64,000 nt of DNA from Gordonia sp. OPL2 (GTDB lineage Bacteria > Actinomycetota > Actinomycetes > Mycobacteriales > Mycobacteriaceae), in assembly GCF_003797825.1 (NCBI RefSeq), contig NZ_RKME01000014.1, forward strand, positions 62,001-126,000, in the 5' to 3' direction. Shown in pieces: positions 7,201-18,300 of this stretch; position 1 is the first letter of the stretch; every line of letters starts with the position of its first letter. A program made the translations under genes and the position numbers. Below the pieces are notes generated by a model, which was not told the origin of the DNA, made no database searches, and saw only the letters and a program-made list of their open reading frames with translations.

Positions 7201-10200
7201 CGAGCAGACGCTGGCCATGCTGGTCGGTGAGATGCTCGGCGTCGATCAGGTCGGCTTGCGCGACAACATCTTCAAGCTCGGCGGCGACTCGCTGATGGCG
7301 GCGCGTCTGGTCTCTCGCGCGCGCGTGGAGCACGACGTCCGGGTGGATCTGACCGACGTGTTCACCTCGGTGGACGTCGGCGAGATCGCCGAGCGGTCAC
7401 GCGCCGGTGGCGCCGACGGCCGGCCCGCCCTGACGCGTGTGCACCCGCGCCCGGAGTCGATCCCGTTGTCGCACGCGCAGACCCGGCTGTGGTTCGTGAA
7501 CCGGATGGATCCGGGTGCCGCGACCTACAACATGCCGGGCGCGGTGCGCCTCGGTCGCGACGTCGACGTCGCCGCTCTGCAGCAGGCACTCGTCGACCTG
7601 GTGGAGCGGCACGAGAGCCTGCGTACCCGGTTCGGGTCGCAGGGCGGTGAGCCGGTCCAGGAGATCCTCACGACCGAGGAGGCGGTGGCGTTCCTCGACA
7701 TCGAGGTGGCCGCCGTCGACGATCGCCTCGACGAGGTCCTCGCGGGCGAGGCCGCCCGCGGCTTCGATCTCGCCCACGACATCCCGTTCCGTGCACGCAT
7801 CCTGTCCGACCGGGACGGCGTCGTCGTGATGGTGGTGCTGCACCACATCGCCGGCGACGGGTTCTCGCTCATGCCGCTGATCCGGGATCTGTTCGCCGCG
7901 TACTCGTCTCGACGCGAGGGGGCGCAGGCCGGGCTCGCACCACTCGACGTGCAGTACGCGGACTTCGCGATGTGGCAGCAGCAGTTGCTCGGCGACACCG
8001 ACAACCCGACCGGCGTGGCGGCCGAGGGGCTGTCGTTCTGGCAGGACGAACTCGCCGACCTGCCCGGCTTCCTGCCGCTGCCGACCGACCGACCGCGTCC
8101 CCATGTGGCAACCGGCGCCGGTGGCTATGTCGACACCGTCATCGACCCCGACCTCGCCGCCGCCGTCCGCACACTCGCGCGCGATCACAACGTCACGCCG
8201 TTCTCTGTGCTGCACGCGGCTTTCGCGGTGCTGCTGACCCGCTGGGCCGAGGTCGAGGAGGTCGCGATCGGTACCGCTGTCGCAGGCCGCGACGAGCCCG
8301 AGACCGTCGACCTGGTCGGCATGTTCGTCAACACGGTGGTGCTGCGGACCGCGTTGCGTCCCGACGACACGACCGCACAGCTCCTCGACCGCGCCCACAC
8401 CACCCGGACGCGCGCGATGCGACACGCGTCGATCCCGTTCGAGCGGGTCGTCGAAGCAGTATCGCCGGAACGCTCGGCCGCCCACACCCCGCTGTTTCAG
8501 GTGTCGCTGACGATGCATCCGGGCCAGGCGGCCGCCCTCGACGAGTGGGTCGAGTCGGCCGAGTTGCTCGACACCCGCGTCCCTGCCGCCAAGTTCGACC
8601 TGTCGGTCACCGTGACCGATCAGGTCGGTGCGTCCGGGTTCGAGGTCGAATTGGCCTACGCATCAGATCTTTTCGATCACCGCACCATCGAACGGGTGGG
8701 CGCGCAGCTCATCACCGTGCTGCGGTCGATGATCGACGCACCCCACCGGCCGGTCGGCACCATCGACCTGCTCGACACCGGTGACGTCGCCGAGCTGACC
8801 GCGCCGGCCGAGTCCCGGGTGATCCCGGAAACCCTGCGCGACCTGCTGTTCAACGGTCTGGTCCAGTCGAACCCGGCGGCCGTCGCCATCAGCGGCACCT
8901 CCACCATCACCTGGTCCACGCTGGAGGCCAACTCGAATCAGCTCGCTCGCGAACTGGTGACGCGCGGGCTCGGCGCAGGCGACGTGGTGGCGATCTGCAT
9001 CCCGCGGTCGCACCTGTCGGTCACCTCCATGATCGCCGTGGCGAAATCGGGTGCCGCGTTCGTCAGCATCGACCCCGGTCATCCGCCGGCTCGTCTGGCC
9101 GAGATCCTCGCGGACAGTGGCGCGTCGATGGGACTGACGTCGGCCGCGGTCCGTGCGCAGGCCCCGGCGGGCGTCGAGTGGCTGGCCGTCGACGACGAGG
9201 CGGTCGAACTGCAGCTCGCCGGACACAGCGGTGCGCGCCTGCACAGTGACGAACTCCGTCGTGTCCCGCGCGTCGACGACCTCGCCTATCTGATCTACAC
9301 CTCCGGTTCGACCGGCCGTCCGAAGGCCGCCGCCGTCAGCCACGCCGGTCTGGCGAACCTGGTCGCCAACCAGAAGAAGATCCTGCGGCTCGATCAGCGC
9401 TCGCGCGTCTTGCACGTCGCATCACCGAGTTTCGATGCATCGATCTTCGAGATCCTGATGGCACTGGGTAACGGTGGCGAACTCGTCATCAGCCCGGCCG
9501 GTGTGTACGGCGGCGACGAGCTCGCATCGCTGATCGACCGGCAACGGGTGACCCATGCGGTGATGACCCCGTCGGCGCTGGGCACCCTGGAACCCGCCGC
9601 GGTCCCCAGTCTCGGACGCGTCATCAGCGTGGGCGAGGCATGCCCGCCGGATCTGATGCGCCGCTGGGCACGGGCAGGCCGGGCGTTCTTCAACCTGTAT
9701 GGGCCCACCGAGGTCACCATCTGGGCCACCGCGGCGGGCCCCATGCACGAGGGCGACGAGGTCACCGTCGGCCGCGCAGTCCCGGGTGTCGGTGCGCTCG
9801 TCCTCGACCAGACGCTGCGCCCGGTTCCCGAGGGTGTCCCGGGTGAGCTGTATCTGTCGGGTATCCAGCTGGCACGCGCCTACCACCGCCGAAGCGACCT
9901 GACCGCAACACGATTCGTGGCCAGCCCGTTCGGTGACGGACAACGGATGTACCGGACCGGAGACCGCGTGGTGCGCACTGCCACCGGCAATCTGCGCTAT
10001 GTGGGCCGGACCGACTTCCAATTGAAGATCCGCGGCCTGCGGATCGAGCCGGGCGAGGTCGACGCCGCGATCCTGCATCACCCCTTGGTCACCGAGGTCG
10101 TGAGTCTCGGGGTCCCCGGCCCGGGCGGTGAGGACGTCCTCGTCGCCTACGCGAAACTCGTCGACGGCGCCCCGGCCGAGCCCAAGCGCATCCTCGAGCA

Positions 10201-12301
10201 GGCGGCCACCCATCTGCCGGGATACATGGTTCCGCACGCCCTGGTGGTGGTGAAGGAGTTCCGCCTCACGACGTCCGGCAAGATCGATCGGAAATCCCTT
10301 CCGCCGGTGGACTTCACCGCATCGTTGCCCTATCGGGCGCCGAGTTCGCAGATGGAGGCGGTCGTCGCCGGGATCTTCGGTCAGGTGCTCGGTCAGGACC
10401 GGGTGAGCGCCGACGCGGATTTCTTCGACCTCGGCGGGAGTTCGCTGTCGGCCACGAAGGTGACGTCGCGGCTGTCGGCGTTGCTGGACCGTCAGGTCCC
10501 GGTGAAGCTGCTGTTCGAGCGGCCGACCGTGGCCACCCTCGCGCAGGCGCTGGCCGGCGGCCCGACCGGGCAGAGTGCCCCGCCGCTGCTGGCCCGTAGC
10601 CGTGCGGAACTGGTGCACGTCTCGGAGATGCAGCGCGGATTGTGGCTGGTCAATCGCGCCGATCCCGATTCGGCCGCCTACAACGTGGCGATGGCGTTGC
10701 GCCTCACCGGAGACCTGGACGTGGCCGCATTGCAGCTGGCCACCGCGGACATCGTGCGTCGCCACGAGTCGCTGCGCACCACCTACCCGATGATCAACGG
10801 CGAGCCGATCCAGGTGATCATGCCCGCCGACGTCGTCGAGAGCGATCTCACCGTCGAATTGCGCGAGGTGACAACGTCTCTCGAGGCCGCCATCGCGGAA
10901 GTCACGGGTGCGGGCTTCGACATCGCCTCCCGTCCGCCCGTACGGGCGGTGCTGCTGCGGGTCGCCTCCGACGAACACATCCTCGTCTTCGTGGTGCACC
11001 ACATCAGTGCGGACGGCGCGTCGATGTCGCCGCTCGCGCGCGATCTGATGACCGCCTACGCCGCCCGCAGCAACGGTGCCGAGCCGGCGTGGAAGCCGCT
11101 GCCGGTCCAGTACGCCGACTTCAGTCTCTGGGTCTCCGAGCGGCTGGCCGTGCTCGACGCCGACGGCGTCACCGAGGGCGAGCGTCAGCTCGCCTACTGG
11201 GACGAGCGACTGGCCGGCGTTCCGGAGCGACTGGAACTGCCGCTGGACCACCCGCGGCCGAAGTCACCGAGCTTCGCCGGTGACGCGGTGAACTTCGAGA
11301 TCCCCGCCGCGCTCGTCGGTCTGCTCGAGAACGTTGCCCGGCAACACCACACGACGCTGTTCATGGTCGTCCACGCCGCGTTCGCGGTCCTGCTCAACCG
11401 GATGTCGGGTCGCGACGACCTCGTCATCGGCACACCGTTCGCGGGCCGTGGTGAGCAGAGCCTCGACGACGTCGTCGGCATGTTCGTCAACACGCTGGCG
11501 CTGCGTACCCGGGTCAACCCCGGTGAGCAGTTCGTCGACCTCCTCGAACGTGTGCGCAACGACGACCTGGCCGACATGTCGCACACCGACGTGGCGTTCG
11601 ACAACATCGTGTCGCGCACGCTGCCGAAGCCGCCGACCTCGTACAACCCGATCTATCAGGTGATGCTGGCGTTCCAGGACGTCGATTTCCCGACGTTGCA
11701 GTTCGATCGTCTGACGGTCGCACCGGTGCACGAGGAGCTGACGTCGGCGAAGGTCGATCTGCAGCTGACGTTGTTCCCCAACGACCCCGACCGGGACGAG
11801 CGCGGGGGAGCGATGCGGGCTCAGTTCCTCTTCGCCACAGATCTTTTCGAGCGCACCACGATCGAACGGCTGTCCGCACGCTACCTGCAGGTGCTCGAGA
11901 CCGTCGCCGCCGATCCCGAACATGTCGTCGGCGACGTCAGCATCCGGCTGTCCGACGAGATCATGTCCGCGGCGCCGGAGTCCGACGCGGTCGAGGTCAG
12001 CCTGGCCGACCTCGTGTCGCAGGCGTCGGCGGCCGATCCCACCGCCATGGCCGTCAGCGGTGCCGCGACGTTGACCTTCGGTGACGTCGACATCATGGCG
12101 CAGGCGATGGGACCCACTGCGCCCGATGCGGATTCGGCGCTGACGATGGCACTGATGACCCTTGTGCCCGGCCTGGCCGAGGCTGGGCCGGAAGGCTTCG
12201 ACGGTCTGCTCGGCGAGCTGCGGGACCGGGCCCGAAGCGTGGTGACACAGAACGAACATTCGACGGATTCGGTTGAGTCGGAAGGCAGCGAGCGAACGTG
12301 A
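4280..12301 (+). CDS. NRPS1: starter C-A-T-C-A-T-C synthetase ending in an orphan C domain
   Basis: 2673 residues from ATG 4280, preceded by GGAAGAGAGAGG; an in-frame ATG at 4259 is the alternative. By approximate residue: C1 16-454 (HHIALDG), A1 471-957, T1 967-1041 (LGGDS), C2 1057-1497 (HHIAGDG), A2 1514-2007, T2 2019-2091 (LGGSS), C3 2107-2554 (HHISADG), then an orphan 84-residue tail domain and a short acidic end. C1 resembles the EntF/starter type, so the first residue is probably N-acylated or N-arylated. The A1 pocket read by eye is DVWHFSLIDK, a serine-type code; A2 reads DAFVIVLIWK, unassigned, and its A3 motif has PKA where PKG is usual. C3 has no A domain on this protein and must work with the first A domain of NRPS2. 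The first 550 bases have visibly lower third-position GC than the rest. Confidence 0.95.
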   Translation: MGSVDNFHDGTESELVPLELTAAQRGMWFAENLSADYSVTVAQYLDIRDQDRRLDRELFRRAVVDNGRAQESAFTRIVEVNGIPMQVVDQSLDNDLEYRDFRGHSDPAAAAMQWMNDDYQRQMDLRTDKLVVSTLLQIADDRHLWYVRAHHIALDGYAGLMAVQDVVNRYNAAVTGTEYSPKPGASLAELVDDDKKYIEGTRRVSDRDYWVDRVRDLPERVTLAESSVAAELSPRNIVAGSELTATQQADLDRVAADLNTSAAVLLTAGFSAYLARMAGTDDVVLSLPVTGRATAKIKRASGMLANMLPVRARDISHLSMRTLIDQVTLELTGALRHQRYRFEDIRIDAGLNDANTASFGPIVNLMFFDKPIEMAGASVDYQILTSGILEDLRLNVYQASPGARLVVDFHGNPNLYAEDELRGHLERFLIFLDRLFADLDALVGAVDLLRPDESAALTRLGEGPALAEPVTDTHLLAAFERTAREHPDATAVVFEDQVWTYAQFDRLRRTLADHLADAGAGRGDHVVVALDRGVAQVAAIYAVLTVGAAYVPVDPAQPDERRALIVDTVSARVVLDAARLASIGFDVRGGDTEPGDHAVVGGGTEAAYVLFTSGSTGTPKGVQVAHGAVLNRLAWMQENYPLTAGDRVLYKTPFTFDVSVWELLWPLARGASMVIARPDGHRDPEYLLDLITSWKVDVAHFVPSMLDVYTEVLINDGHRTLLPPSVRRVFTSGEALPRLLADRVLGGSSAELVNLYGPTEAAIDVTEYRVVPGDGPVPIGRPVANTDVLILDPRLQPVPVGVAGELYLAGCQLADGYVGRADLSSDRFVANPAGGPGARMYRTGDLVRWADDGQIHYLGRTDFQVKIRGQRIEPGEIEAVLDGMPGVDATAVVARTDLGPGPVLVAYLRSDDDSVSEAAALAWCRRHLPSHMVPSAAVLLEQFPINATGKLDRKQLPAPELRPVVGYEAPRTPVEQTLAMLVGEMLGVDQVGLRDNIFKLGGDSLMAARLVSRARVEHDVRVDLTDVFTSVDVGEIAERSRAGGADGRPALTRVHPRPESIPLSHAQTRLWFVNRMDPGAATYNMPGAVRLGRDVDVAALQQALVDLVERHESLRTRFGSQGGEPVQEILTTEEAVAFLDIEVAAVDDRLDEVLAGEAARGFDLAHDIPFRARILSDRDGVVVMVVLHHIAGDGFSLMPLIRDLFAAYSSRREGAQAGLAPLDVQYADFAMWQQQLLGDTDNPTGVAAEGLSFWQDELADLPGFLPLPTDRPRPHVATGAGGYVDTVIDPDLAAAVRTLARDHNVTPFSVLHAAFAVLLTRWAEVEEVAIGTAVAGRDEPETVDLVGMFVNTVVLRTALRPDDTTAQLLDRAHTTRTRAMRHASIPFERVVEAVSPERSAAHTPLFQVSLTMHPGQAAALDEWVESAELLDTRVPAAKFDLSVTVTDQVGASGFEVELAYASDLFDHRTIERVGAQLITVLRSMIDAPHRPVGTIDLLDTGDVAELTAPAESRVIPETLRDLLFNGLVQSNPAAVAISGTSTITWSTLEANSNQLARELVTRGLGAGDVVAICIPRSHLSVTSMIAVAKSGAAFVSIDPGHPPARLAEILADSGASMGLTSAAVRAQAPAGVEWLAVDDEAVELQLAGHSGARLHSDELRRVPRVDDLAYLIYTSGSTGRPKAAAVSHAGLANLVANQKKILRLDQRSRVLHVASPSFDASIFEILMALGNGGELVISPAGVYGGDELASLIDRQRVTHAVMTPSALGTLEPAAVPSLGRVISVGEACPPDLMRRWARAGRAFFNLYGPTEVTIWATAAGPMHEGDEVTVGRAVPGVGALVLDQTLRPVPEGVPGELYLSGIQLARAYHRRSDLTATRFVASPFGDGQRMYRTGDRVVRTATGNLRYVGRTDFQLKIRGLRIEPGEVDAAILHHPLVTEVVSLGVPGPGGEDVLVAYAKLVDGAPAEPKRILEQAATHLPGYMVPHALVVVKEFRLTTSGKIDRKSLPPVDFTASLPYRAPSSQMEAVVAGIFGQVLGQDRVSADADFFDLGGSSLSATKVTSRLSALLDRQVPVKLLFERPTVATLAQALAGGPTGQSAPPLLARSRAELVHVSEMQRGLWLVNRADPDSAAYNVAMALRLTGDLDVAALQLATADIVRRHESLRTTYPMINGEPIQVIMPADVVESDLTVELREVTTSLEAAIAEVTGAGFDIASRPPVRAVLLRVASDEHILVFVVHHISADGASMSPLARDLMTAYAARSNGAEPAWKPLPVQYADFSLWVSERLAVLDADGVTEGERQLAYWDERLAGVPERLELPLDHPRPKSPSFAGDAVNFEIPAALVGLLENVARQHHTTLFMVVHAAFAVLLNRMSGRDDLVIGTPFAGRGEQSLDDVVGMFVNTLALRTRVNPGEQFVDLLERVRNDDLADMSHTDVAFDNIVSRTLPKPPTSYNPIYQVMLAFQDVDFPTLQFDRLTVAPVHEELTSAKVDLQLTLFPNDPDRDERGGAMRAQFLFATDLFERTTIERLSARYLQVLETVAADPEHVVGDVSIRLSDEIMSAAPESDAVEVSLADLVSQASAADPTAMAVSGAATLTFGDVDIMAQAMGPTAPDADSALTMALMTLVPGLAEAGPEGFDGLLGELRDRARSVVTQNEHSTDSVESEGSERT
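11993..12244 (+). other. A-domain-lead-in-like domain at the C-terminus of NRPS1
   Basis: Residues 2572-2655 of NRPS1 follow the third C domain. They begin like an adenylation domain (SLADLV, DPTAMAV, LTFGDV), then diverge into a helical segment with MALMTLVP and end in charged residues. No A-domain core follows before the stop. The pattern matches the two small proteins (ASILHCLP and ASLLHCMP at the same place) and the N-terminus of NRPS2 (SAIVTALIP). I interpret it as one partner of an inter-subunit contact. Confidence 0.6.
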
Positions 12302-15300
12302 CGGAGATCGGCTTGGACGCAGTAGACATTTCTACGGGATGGGGGCGGCGTCCGCCGACGCGAGACCTGATCACCATTGCGGCCCAGCTCGAACCGGGGA
12401 CTGTTGCGCTGCCCGGGGCGGCCTCGCCGGTGACATTCGCCGAACTCAACGGCCGCGTCGCTCCCACGGCATCGGTGTTCGCCTCGCGTGGCCTGGACAC
12501 CGAGGCTGCCGTCAGCGCGATCGTGACCGCGTTGATCCCCAAGGACGGGCTCGATCCGGCAGGTATCGCCGCGGAGATCCAGACCGCGATCGACGACATC
12601 CGCGAACGCGCGTACGCCGTGGCCGGCACGTCCGACTGGGGTTCGCTGCCCGGCATCTTCCGATCGGCGGTGCACCGCTTCGCCGACCGGGTCGCGATCA
12701 CCGACCTGTCGGGCGGCGCGCTCACCTACCGTGAGCTCGACGACCGCTCGGATGCCGTGGCCACCGGGCTTCTCGCCTCCGGGGTCACCACGGGCAGCGT
12801 CGTCGGTCTGGCCACCCCGCGCACCGTCGACGTGATGGTCGCGATCCTGGGCATCCTCAAAGCCGGCGCCACCTACCTGCCGCTGGACACCTCGCATCCT
12901 GCGGATCGACTCTCCTTCGTCGTCTCCGACGCCGACCCGGTTCTCGTCATCACCGACCACGACGGGCGCGAGGCACTGGGGTTCCTGGATGTCGAACGGC
13001 GCACGATCTCCGAGCTCCTCGCCGACGCCGACGGAGCGACCGTGTCGCTGCCGACGTCGGTCGACGCGCGCGGCGCCGCGTACATGATCTTCACCTCCGG
13101 GTCCACCGGACGCCCCAAAGGTGTTGTCGTCGAACACCGTAGCGTCGTGGCGCTGATGGCGGCGGCGCAGCAGCACTATGCGTTCACCGAGCACGACGTG
13201 TGGACGATGTTCCACTCCTACGCGTTCGACGTGTCGGTGTTCGAGATGTGGGGACCGCTGCTGTTCGGTGGCCGCCTCGTGGTCGTCGACTTCCTGACGA
13301 CCCGGAGTCCCGACGAGTTCGCCGAGTTGCTCGCCGCCGAGCAGGCCACCGTCGTCTCCCAGACCCCGTCGGCCTACTACCAGCTGGCCGCCGCAGTCCG
13401 TCCGGCCACCCGCAACCGTCTCGCGGGCAGCGTCCGCTACATGGTCTTCGCCGGTGAGGCACTCGACTTCGCCCAGGTTCGGCGGTGGTACGAGGACCGG
13501 TTCGAGGCCGAGGGTGCGGTCGGGCCGGTACTGGTCAACATGTACGGCATCACCGAGACCACCGTGCACTCGACCTTCCGTGCTCTCGACCCCGACTTCG
13601 TGGCGTCCGCCAAGGGATCCGATGTCGGCCACGGTCTGCCCGATCTGACCATCCACCTGCTCGACGACCGCCTACGTCCCGTCCCGGACGGTGTGCCGGG
13701 TGAGATCTACGTGAGCGGAACCCAGGTCACCCGTGGATATCTCGGCCGCCCCGGCCTGTCGTCGAGCCGCTTCGTCGCGGACCCGTTCGCCGGCGATGGC
13801 CGCCGGATGTACCGCAGCGGTGACCTCGCGATCGCACGCGAGGGGAGTCTGGAATACCTCGGTCGCGGCGACGCACAGGTCAAGTTGCGTGGCTTCCGTA
13901 TCGAACTGGGTGAGGTGGAGACCGCCCTGCTGGCCACCCCCGGGGTGGATGCGGCGGCCACCGCGGTCAAGCAGCGCGACGGCGGCGACGAGTTGCTCGT
14001 GGGTTACGTGGTGCTCGAAGAGGGGGCCGAGGTCAGTCCCTCGGATGTCCGCATCGCCGCCGCGGGCGCGCTGCCCGGGTACATGGTCCCCGACGTGGTC
14101 ATGCTGATCGACGCGCTGCCGCTGACGGTCAACGGCAAACTCGACCGCCGCGGACTACCCGATCCCGAGATCGTCGGGGCCGCAGAGTATGTGGCACCGA
14201 GCACGGAGACCGAGAAGATCCTCGCCGAGATCGTCGCGGACGTCCTCGGGATCGAACGGATCAGCGTCGCCGAGTCGGTCTTCGACCTCGGCGGCAACTC
14301 ACTGGCGGCGGCCCGCATCGTCGGCCGCGCCGGGGAGACCTTCAACGTCGACCTCTCGGTGCGCGATGTCTTCGATGCGCCGACGGTGCGAGGACTGGCC
14401 GGGGTCATCGGTGGCCGCGGCGTCGGTGTCGCGCCGGTCGTCGCGCTACCGACCCGTCCGGACCGGATCCCGCTGTCCTTCGCGCAGATGCGCATGTGGT
14501 TCATCAACCAGTTCGACACGTCCGCGTCGACCTACAACATCCCGGTCCTGCTGCGCCTCGCGGGTCCGCTGGATGTCGCGGCGTTGCGCGCTGCGCTGGC
14601 CGATGTCGTCGTTCGGCACGAGGTCCTGAGGACCGTGTTCCCGTCGGTCGACGGCTCCCCGGTCCAGGTCGTTTACCCGGCGGAAGATGTTGTCGCACAG
14701 CTCGACTGGGGGACCGTCGATTCGGAGTCGGAGTTCGCCGCCGCCGTCACCGCCGGTTTCGACGTCACCGCGCAGTGGCCGGTCCGTGCCCGCCTGTGGC
14801 CCCTCGGCACCGACGAGTACGTCTTCGGTCTCGTCGCCCACCACATCGCGGCCGACGGCGAGTCGATGGCACCGCTGGTGGCCGACATCGTCACCGCCTA
14901 TGCGGCCCGCGTCGCCGGCACCGAACCCGAATTCGCGCCGCTGGACGTGCAGTTCGCCGACTTCGCCATCTGGCAGCACGAGGTGCTCGGATCGGCGGGC
15001 GACCCGGGCTCGATCGTCGGCCGACAGCTTGCGTACTGGTCGACGCAGTTGTCCGGACTCCCCGATGTCCTGGAGCTCCCCACCGACCGTGCTCGTCCGG
15101 CGGTCGCCTCCCAGCGTGGTGCCGAGGTCACCTTCGAGGTGCCGGCCTGGGTCGTGGACCGGATCGGGGTGGTCTCCCGTGAGCGCGGGGTCACCCCGTT
15201 CATGGTGGTGCACGCCGGACTCGCCGTGCTGCTCGCGCGGCTCTCGGCGACCGACGACATCTCCGTGGGTACGCCCATCGCGGGTCGTGGACAGCGAGTG

Positions 15301-18300
15301 CTGGATCCGCTGGTCGGCATGTTCGTCAACACCCTGGTCCTGCGGACCGGGGTCGATCCGGACATGACCTTCGACGATCTGCTCGACCGGGTGCGTGTCA
15401 CCGACCTCGAGGCCTTCGCGCACGCCGATGTGCCGTTCGAGACCGTCGTCGAGCACCTCGACCCGGTGCGGTCCGAGGCATTCGCGCCGCTGACCCAGGT
15501 CCTGCTGTCCTTCGATCAGTCGGTGCTCGCCGAGTTCTCCGGAGGCGGTGTGCTGGCCGAGGATGTGGCCGGCGTCCACGTGAGTTCTGTTGCCGTCGAG
15601 GAGATCCCGGCCAAGGTCGACCTGACGGTCGGCATCACCGACGCGGGGGACCGCTGGTCGGGTTCGCTCATCTTCGCGACCGACATCTTCGACGCGCCGA
15701 CCGCCGAACACATGGCGGCACAGCTGGTCCGGTTGCTCGATCAGTTGACCGCCGAGCCGGCCCGGCCGGTCGGGGATGCACACCTGCTCGACGACGAGGA
15801 CGCGGCCGCACTGTTGCCGGTGTCGGGCCGGCCCGGTGCCGGCGCGCGTCTGCTCGCAGATGTGTTCACCGACGTCGCGGCAGCACACCCGGATCACATC
15901 GCCGTCTCGGACGGCGCCGGAGCCGTGCTGTCCTATGCCGAAGTGGACAAGCGGTCCAATCGGCTCGCGCGTTGGCTGATCTCGCAGGGTATCGGGACCG
16001 AATCCCTGGTCGCGCTGGCCATCGGACGCTCGGCCGACCTCCTCGTCGCGATGTGGGCGGTCGCCAAGACAGGAGCCGGCTATCTGCCGATCGATCCCGA
16101 CTACCCGTCGGAGCGCATCGAGCACATGGTCACCGATTCCGGTGTGCGCGTGGGCCTCACCACGCGGGCACGGATCGCAGCGCTGCCGGCCGGGGTCGAC
16201 TGGAGCGCCGTCGAGGACGTGGCCTCGCCCGATGCACTCGAGAGTTTCGACGGCGCGGCGGTGCGCGACGCCGACCTGCGCACCCCGCGGCACCTCGATG
16301 CCACCGCGTACGTGATCTACACATCCGGGTCGACCGGCACCCCCAAGGGCGTCTCGGTGACCTATCGCGGCATCCACAACTTCGCCGCCGCGGAGATCGA
16401 TCGTTTCGGCGTCGACGAGAACGCACGGGTGCTGGGCTTCGCCTCCCCGAGCTTCGACGCCTCGATCCTGGAGTGGCTCCTGGCGTCGGGCAGCGGCGCC
16501 GCGCTGGTCTACCGTCCGGACGGGGTGCTCGGTGGAGACATGCTCGCGGACTTCGTCTCTGAACAGGAACTGACCCACGTCTTCCTCACCCCCACGGTGC
16601 TGGCCACGCTCGAACCGTCGTCGATCCCCGATGTGCGCGTGTTGATCTCGGGTGGCGAGGCCGTCTCCCAGACGCTCGTCGACCGCTGGGCGCCCGCGCT
16701 GCGGTTCTTCAACGCCTACGGACCCACCGAGGCCTCGGTCGCGGTGGCGATGAGTCACGCGCTGACACCCGGCGTCGGTGTCCACATCGGTGGCCCGGTC
16801 GACGGTGTGGGGCTGCTCGTCCTCGACGCGCGTCTGCACCCGGTCCCGGTCGGGGTGCCCGGAGACCTCTACGCGGCCGGGGTCGCCCTGGCCCGCGGAT
16901 ATCTCGATCGTCGCGGCCTGACGTCCGAGCGGTTCGTCGCCGACCCGTACGGTGTGCCGGGCGCGCGGATGTATCGCACGGGCGACGTCGTGCGCTGGCG
17001 CCGCGCTGAATCCGGGGACCTCGTCCTCGAATACGTGGGCCGCAGCGACGATCAGGTCAAGCTGCGCGGCCTGCGCATCGAACTCGGCGAGATCGAGGCG
17101 GCGCTGGAATCGCATCCGGCGGTGTCGTCGGCGGTGGTGATCGGGGTCGGTGGCTCGGTGGCCACGGCCCTCGCCGGATACGTGGTGGCCGAGGAGTCGA
17201 CCGACGTCACGGCGCTGCGCGACTTCATCGCCGAACGGCTGCCGTCGCACATGGTCCCGGCCAGCCTGCAGGTTCTCGACGTGTTGCCGCTGACGCCGGC
17301 GGGCAAGCTGGATCGCCGCGCGCTGCCGGCACCGGTGATCGAGACGGAGACAACCGATCACGTCGATCCGACGTCGTCGACCGAACTCGCCCTGGCACAG
17401 GTCGTGGCAGGCGTCCTCGGCGTCGAGCGGGTGAGCGTGACCGAGTCGTTCTTCGCGCTCGGCGGGGACTCGATCAGTTCGATCCAGCTCTCGTCGGCCG
17501 CGCGCGCGGTGGGATTGTCTCTGACACCTCGCGACATCTTCGAGCACAAGACCGTGCGCGCGATGGCCCAGGCCGTCTCCTCCGGCGGCGAGAGGCTCCC
17601 GCTGCTCGACGACCCGTCCGGCGGCACGGGCGAGGTGGCGATCTCGCCGGTCGTGTCGTGGATGCTTGAATCCTCGGACACCGCAGCCGATTTCGCCGAC
17701 TTCTCGCAGGCCGTGGCGCTGATCGCGCCGGACGGTCTCACCGCGGACGACCTCGCGCAGGTGCTCGGGGTGGTCGTCGATGCCCATCCGATGCTGTCGG
17801 CGCGGATCGCCGACGTCGACGGGCACCCGGTCCTGACCGCCGGCGTCGGGTCACGCCCCGTCGTCCGTGAGGTCTCGACCGACGCGGCCTCGGGGACGAC
17901 CGAGTTCGCCGCCGCGATCTCCTCGGCGCATGCGGATGCGCTGGCCCGTCTCGATCCATCGGCCGGCGTACTCGTCTCCGCGGTGATCGTCCGCGGCGCC
18001 GACGCCGCACGCGTCGTCATGGCCGTACACCACCTCGGTGTGGACGCCGTCTCGTGGCCGATCCTGATCGAGGACGTCATCACGGTGTGGGGCCAGGTGC
18101 AGTCCGGGCAGGAGCCCCGGGTGCGTCCGGAGGTCACCTCCGCCCAGGCGTGGCACGGCGCGATCGTGGAGCAGACCGCGCACCATGCCGGCGAGGTCGC
18201 CCACTGGGATGCGCGCCTGGGGGAACCGACCGGTTTCGGAACGCCGTTCGACCGTGCTCGCGACCGTTTCTCGACTCTCGGCACGGTCCGGCACCGGGTC

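Noticed and set aside
14446..17826. Very long antisense open frame (1126 codons) opposite NRPS2
   Set aside because: It mirrors the high-GC NRPS codons, its protein is low complexity (Arg, Asp, Gly, His rich) and shows no domain. The same applies to the other long frames opposite the NRPS genes, such as 22231-24918, 31684-34383 and 54976-57015.
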